Assembly: GCA_947568835.1 (NCBI GenBank)
Contig: OX387603.1
Span: 29,660,651 to 29,724,650, forward strand
Source: Protonemura montana
Taxonomy: Eukaryota > Arthropoda > Insecta > Plecoptera > Nemouridae
Direction of reading: 5' to 3'
Length of the DNA stretch: 64,000 bases
Below, one piece after another: positions 60,596 through 64,000 of the stretch. A program made the translations under genes and the position numbers. A model generated the notes under the pieces. That model saw only the letters and a list, made by a program, of their open reading frames with translations. It was not told the origin of the DNA and made no database searches. How positions within the stretch are numbered: position 1 is the first letter of the stretch; every line of letters starts with the position of its first letter.

Positions 60596-63500
60596 TCTTC
60601 CTCGCTAGCCAGACGCTCCAGACACTCTGCTTCGCTAGCCAGACGCCTCAGACACTCTGCCTTAATACCCAGTCGCTCCTGAAACTCTGTCTGGCAAGCT
60701 GGGCTTTCCAGACACTCTGCCTCGCTAGCCAGGCACTCCAAACACTTTTCCTTGCTAGCCAGTCGCACCGGACACTCTGCCTAGCTACCAGGACGCTCCA
60801 GACACTCTGCCTCCCAAGCCGGGTGCTCCAGACACTCTGCCACGCTAGCCAGGCGTTCCAGTCACTCTTCTCGCTGGCCAGACGCTACATACACTCTCCG
60901 TTAATAGCAAGACGCTTCAGACACTCTCCCTCGGTACCAAGACGCAACACGCTGCCTGGCAAGCCGGGCACTCCAAACACTCTGTCTCGCTAGCCAGACG
61001 CCCCAGACACTTTGCCTTGCTACCCAGACGCTCCAGACAATCTGCCTCGCAAGTGAGACGCTCCAGTCACTCTGCCATGCTAACCATTCGCTCCAGACAC
61101 TCTGTCCCGCTACCCAGACTCTCCAGACACTCTGCCTCGCAAGCCGGGCGCTCCAGACACTCTGCCTTGCTAGCCTGTCGCTCCGGACACTCTGCCTCCG
61201 TACTAACACGCTCCAGACCTTCTGCTTTGCTAGCTTTGAGTTCCAGGCACTCTTCCTAGCTACCAAGACGCTCCAGGCACTCTGCCATGCTGGCCAGACG
61301 CCCTAGACACTCTGTCCCGCTACCCAGACGCTCCAGACACTCTTCCTCGCTAGCCAGACTCTCCAGACACTCTGCTTCGCTAGCCAGACGCTCCAGAAAC
61401 TTTGCCTCGCTAGCCAGACGCTTCAGACACTCTTCCTAGCTACCAAGACGCTCCAGGCACTTTGCCATGCTGGCCAGTCGCTCCAGACACCCTGCCTCGC
61501 CAGTTAGACGCCCTAGACACTCTGTTCCGATACCCAGACGCTCCAGACACTCTGCCTTAGTAGCCAGACGCTCCATACACTCTTCCTCGCTAGCCAGACG
61601 CTCCAGACACTCTGCTTCGCTAGCCAGACGCTCCAGAAACTTTTCCTGACTAGCCAGACGCCTCTGACTCTCTGCCTTGCTACCCAGTCGCTCCTGACAC
61701 TCTGCCTCGTAAGCTGGGCTTTCCAGACAATCTGCCTCGCTAGCCAGGCACCCCAAACACTCTTCCTTGCTAGCCAGTCGCTCCGGACACTATGCCTCCG
61801 AAGTAACTCGCTCCAGATCTTCTGCTTTGCTAGCGAGTCGCTAAAGACACTCTGCCTCGCTTGCCAGACGCTCCAGAAACTCTGCCTTGCTACCCAGACG
61901 CTCCAGGCACTCTGCCATGCTGGCCAGTCGCTCCAGACACTCTGCCTCGCTAGCCAGTCGCTTCAGACACTATGCATAGCTACCAAGACGCTTTAGACAC
62001 GCTGCCTCTTAAGCCAGGCACTCCGGACTCTCTGCCACGCTAGCCGGGCGCTCCAGACACTGTGCTTAGCTAGCAAGACGCTCCAGGAACTCTGCCATGC
62101 TGGCCAGTCGCTCCAGACACTCTGCCCGGCTACCCAGACGCTCCAGACAATCTGCCTCGCAAGCCGGGCGCTCCAGACACTCTGCCTCGCTAGCCAGACG
62201 CTCCAGACACCCTGACTCCCTAGCCAGAAACTCCAGACACTCTGCCACGCTAGCCAGTCGCTCCAGACACTCTGCCTAGCTACCAAGACGTTCCAGGCAC
62301 TCTGCCATGCTAGTTAGTCGCTCCAGACACTCTGCCTCGCTAGCCAGAAGCCCTAGATACTCTGCCCCGCTACCCAGACGCTCCAGACACTCTGCCTCGC
62401 AAGCCGGGCGCACCAGACACTCTACCTCGCTAGCCAGACGCTCCAGAAACTTTGCCTCGCTAGCAGGACGCCTCAGACACTCTGCCTTGTTACCCAGTCC
62501 CTCCTGACACTCTGCCTCGCTAGCCAGGCACTCCAAACACTGTTCCTTGCTAGCCAGTCCCTCCGGACACTCTGCCTCCGTAGTAACAAGTTCCAGACCT
62601 TTTGCTTTGCTAGCGAGTCGCTCCAGACACTCTGCTTTGCTAGCTATGCGTTCCAGTCACTCTGCCTTGTTACCCAGTCGCTCCGGACACTCTGCCTCCG
62701 AAGTTACACGCTCCAGACCTTCTGCTTTGCTAGCTATGCGTTCCAGTCACTCTTCCTTGCTAGCCAGACGCTCCATACACTCTGCCTCGCTAGCCAGACG
62801 CTCCAGACACTCTGCCTGCCAAGCCGGGTTCTGCAAAAACTCTGCCTCTATAGCCAGACGCTCCAGACACTCTTCCCCGCTACCCAGACTCTCCAGACAC
62901 TCTGCCTCGCAAGCCGGGCGCTCCAGACACTCTTCCTTGCTGGCCAGACGCTCCAGACACTCTTTCTCGCTAGCCAGACGCTGCAGACACTATGCTTCGC
63001 TAGCCAGACGCTCCAGAAACTTTACCTTGCTAGCCAGTCGCTCCGGACACTCTGCCTCCATAGTAACACGCTCCAGAACTTCTGCTTTGCTAGCTTTGAG
63101 TTCCAGACACTCTGCCCCGCTACCCAGACTCTCCAGACACTCTGCCTCGCAAGCCGGGCCCTCCAGACACTCTGTCCCGCTACCCAGACGCTCCAGACAC
63201 TCTTCCTCGCTAGCCAGACGCTCCAGACACTCTGCTTCGCTAGCCAGTCGCTACAGACACTCTGGCTAGCTACCAAAACGCACCGGACACGCTGCTTCGG
63301 AAATCGGGCACTCCAGACTCTCTGCTTTGCTAGCCAGTCGCTCCGGACACTCTGCCTAGCTACCAAGACGCACCAGACACGCTGCTTCGCAAGCCGGGCA
63401 CTCCAGACTTTCTGCCTCGCTAGCCAGACGTTTCAGACACTCTGCCTAGCTACCAAGACGCTCCAGGCACTCTGCCATACTGGCCAGACGCCCTAGACAC

Positions 63501-64000
63501 TCTGCCCGCTACCCAGACGCTCGAGACACTCTTCCTCTCTAGCCAGACGCTCCAGACACTCTGCTTCGCTAGCCAGACGCTCCAGAAACTTTGCCTCGCT
63601 TGCCAGACGCCTCAGACACTCTGCTTTGCTACCCAGTCGCTCCAGGCTTTCTGCCTCGCTAGCCAGGCACTCCAAACACTCTGCCTCGCTAGCAAGACGC
63701 CCCAGACACTTTTCCTTACTTCCCAGACGCTCCAGACAATCTGACTAGCAAGCCAGACGCTCCAGTCACTCTGCCATGCTGGCCAATCGCTCCAGACACT
63801 CTGCTTTGCTAGCCAGACGCCCTAGACAATCTGTTCCGCTACCCAGACGCTCCAGACACTCTTTTTCGCTAGCCAGACGCTCCAGACACTCTGCTTCGCT
63901 AGCCAGACGCTCCAGAAACTTTGCCTCGCTAGCCAGACGCTTCAGACACTCTTCCTAGCTACCAAGACGCTCCAGGCACTTTGCCATGCTGGCCAGTCGC
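60596..64000. repeat. Right segment: diverged, weakly homogenised units
   Basis: Still 30-bp units, but with many singletons: ctccgttaatagc near 60,897, gacgcaacacg near 60,952 (about 4 bases lost), cttctcgctggcc near 60,868 (1 base lost), gcctgccaagccgggttctgc near 62,815 and gcctctatag near 62,846. I found no large exact duplication inside it. A catactggcc module with only its 1-base deletion lies at 63,430-63,530. The window ends inside a unit, so the array goes on. Confidence 0.85.

Larger units (their letters stand above)
1..64000. repeat. 30-bp tandem repeat array (satellite/minisatellite block), fills the window
   Basis: Every stretch reads as degenerate copies of one 30-bp unit in one orientation. 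An exact consensus unit sits at 15,523-15,552. The unit is a 9-mer (ccagacgct), its near copy (ccagacact) and a 12-mer (ctgcctcgctag) whose end forms GCTAGC with the next unit. The consensus is 63% GC with 13 C and 6 G on the + strand. Nearly all spacing is a multiple of 30; the exceptions are small indels of 1, 2, 4 or 14 bases, many of them copied by higher-order duplication. I saw no spacer, no inverted segment and no unique insert. The array continues past both window ends. A eukaryotic satellite is inferred from size and structure; no family name can be given. Confidence 0.97.

Noticed and set aside
1-64000. CRISPR array
   Set aside because: The 30-base periodicity suggested it, but there are no spacers. 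The entire unit repeats, and variation is spread over the unit.
1-64000. Bacterial repeat-protein gene (adhesin, ice-nucleation-like or TALE-like)
   Set aside because: Those genes have one long conserved frame and longer repeat units. Here stops occur in every frame, indels shift frame, and no start or end of a gene is present.
1-64000. Telomeric repeat or CENP-B-box satellite
   Set aside because: The unit does not resemble TTAGGG-type repeats, and I found no match to the CENP-B box pattern in the common unit types.
1-64000. tRNA, rRNA or small RNA genes and promoters
   Set aside because: No segment departs from the 30-bp pattern long enough to hold one, and no paired-stem structure beyond the 6-base GCTAGC palindrome was seen.
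1-64000. Dense GCTAGC sites as a functional element
   Set aside because: The palindrome arises wherever a unit ending gctag meets one starting cc. Its 30-base spacing is the monomer period, and many units have lost it.

Overview
The whole 64,000-base window is one tandem-repeat array with no unique sequence in it. The monomer is 30 bp, giving roughly 2,130 head-to-tail copies, all in the same orientation. A perfect consensus unit lies at 15,523-15,552. It reads as a 9-mer (ccagacgct), a near copy of that 9-mer (ccagacact) and a 12-mer (ctgcctcgctag). Neither array edge is present: repeat sequence runs into both ends of the window. I found no rRNA, tRNA, mobile element, CRISPR array, recognisable promoter, or protein gene that I would defend.

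An array of this size and density, with nested higher-order repeats (HORs) and CpG-decay variants, points to a eukaryotic nuclear genome, as a minisatellite or satellite block. The organism, and whether the block is centromeric, subtelomeric or interstitial, cannot be read from the sequence.

Layout. Positions 1-4,840 are a diverged left part with old paralogues of segments near 49-52 kb and a local 210-bp duplication. 4,841-12,725 holds two full copies and a partial copy of a 3.3-3.5 kb HOR. 12,726-14,680 is a connector, mostly a diverged copy of 29.3-31.5 kb. 14,681-23,458 is exactly three copies of a 2,926-bp HOR. 23,459-32,396 is a mosaic of 3,118-, 2,218- and 690-bp duplications. 32,397-36,000 is a diverged copy of the 2,926-bp type followed by early 1,320-bp-type units. 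36,001-40,053 is three almost identical copies of a 1,320-bp (44-unit) HOR, with a diverged fourth to about 41,109. 41,240-42,627 is a 686-bp duplication. 42,628-51,632 is an older mosaic. 51,633-59,654 is a 4,011-bp segment duplicated in tandem. 59,655-60,595 is the end of an old long-range duplicate. 60,596-64,000 is a diverged right part.

The HOR lengths agree with the indels they carry: 2,926 = 98x30-14, 3,524 = 118x30-16, 3,118 = 104x30-2, 4,011 = 134x30-9 and 1,320 = 44x30. This supports growth by unequal exchange in register with the 30-bp monomer.

Because 30 is a multiple of three, four of the six frames are open in the consensus unit and give long decapeptide-repeat translations. 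The longest is 469 codons. Stops fall in every frame, and HOR lengths that are not multiples of three shift the frame between copies. I therefore read these open frames as a by-product of the repeat period and not as genes.
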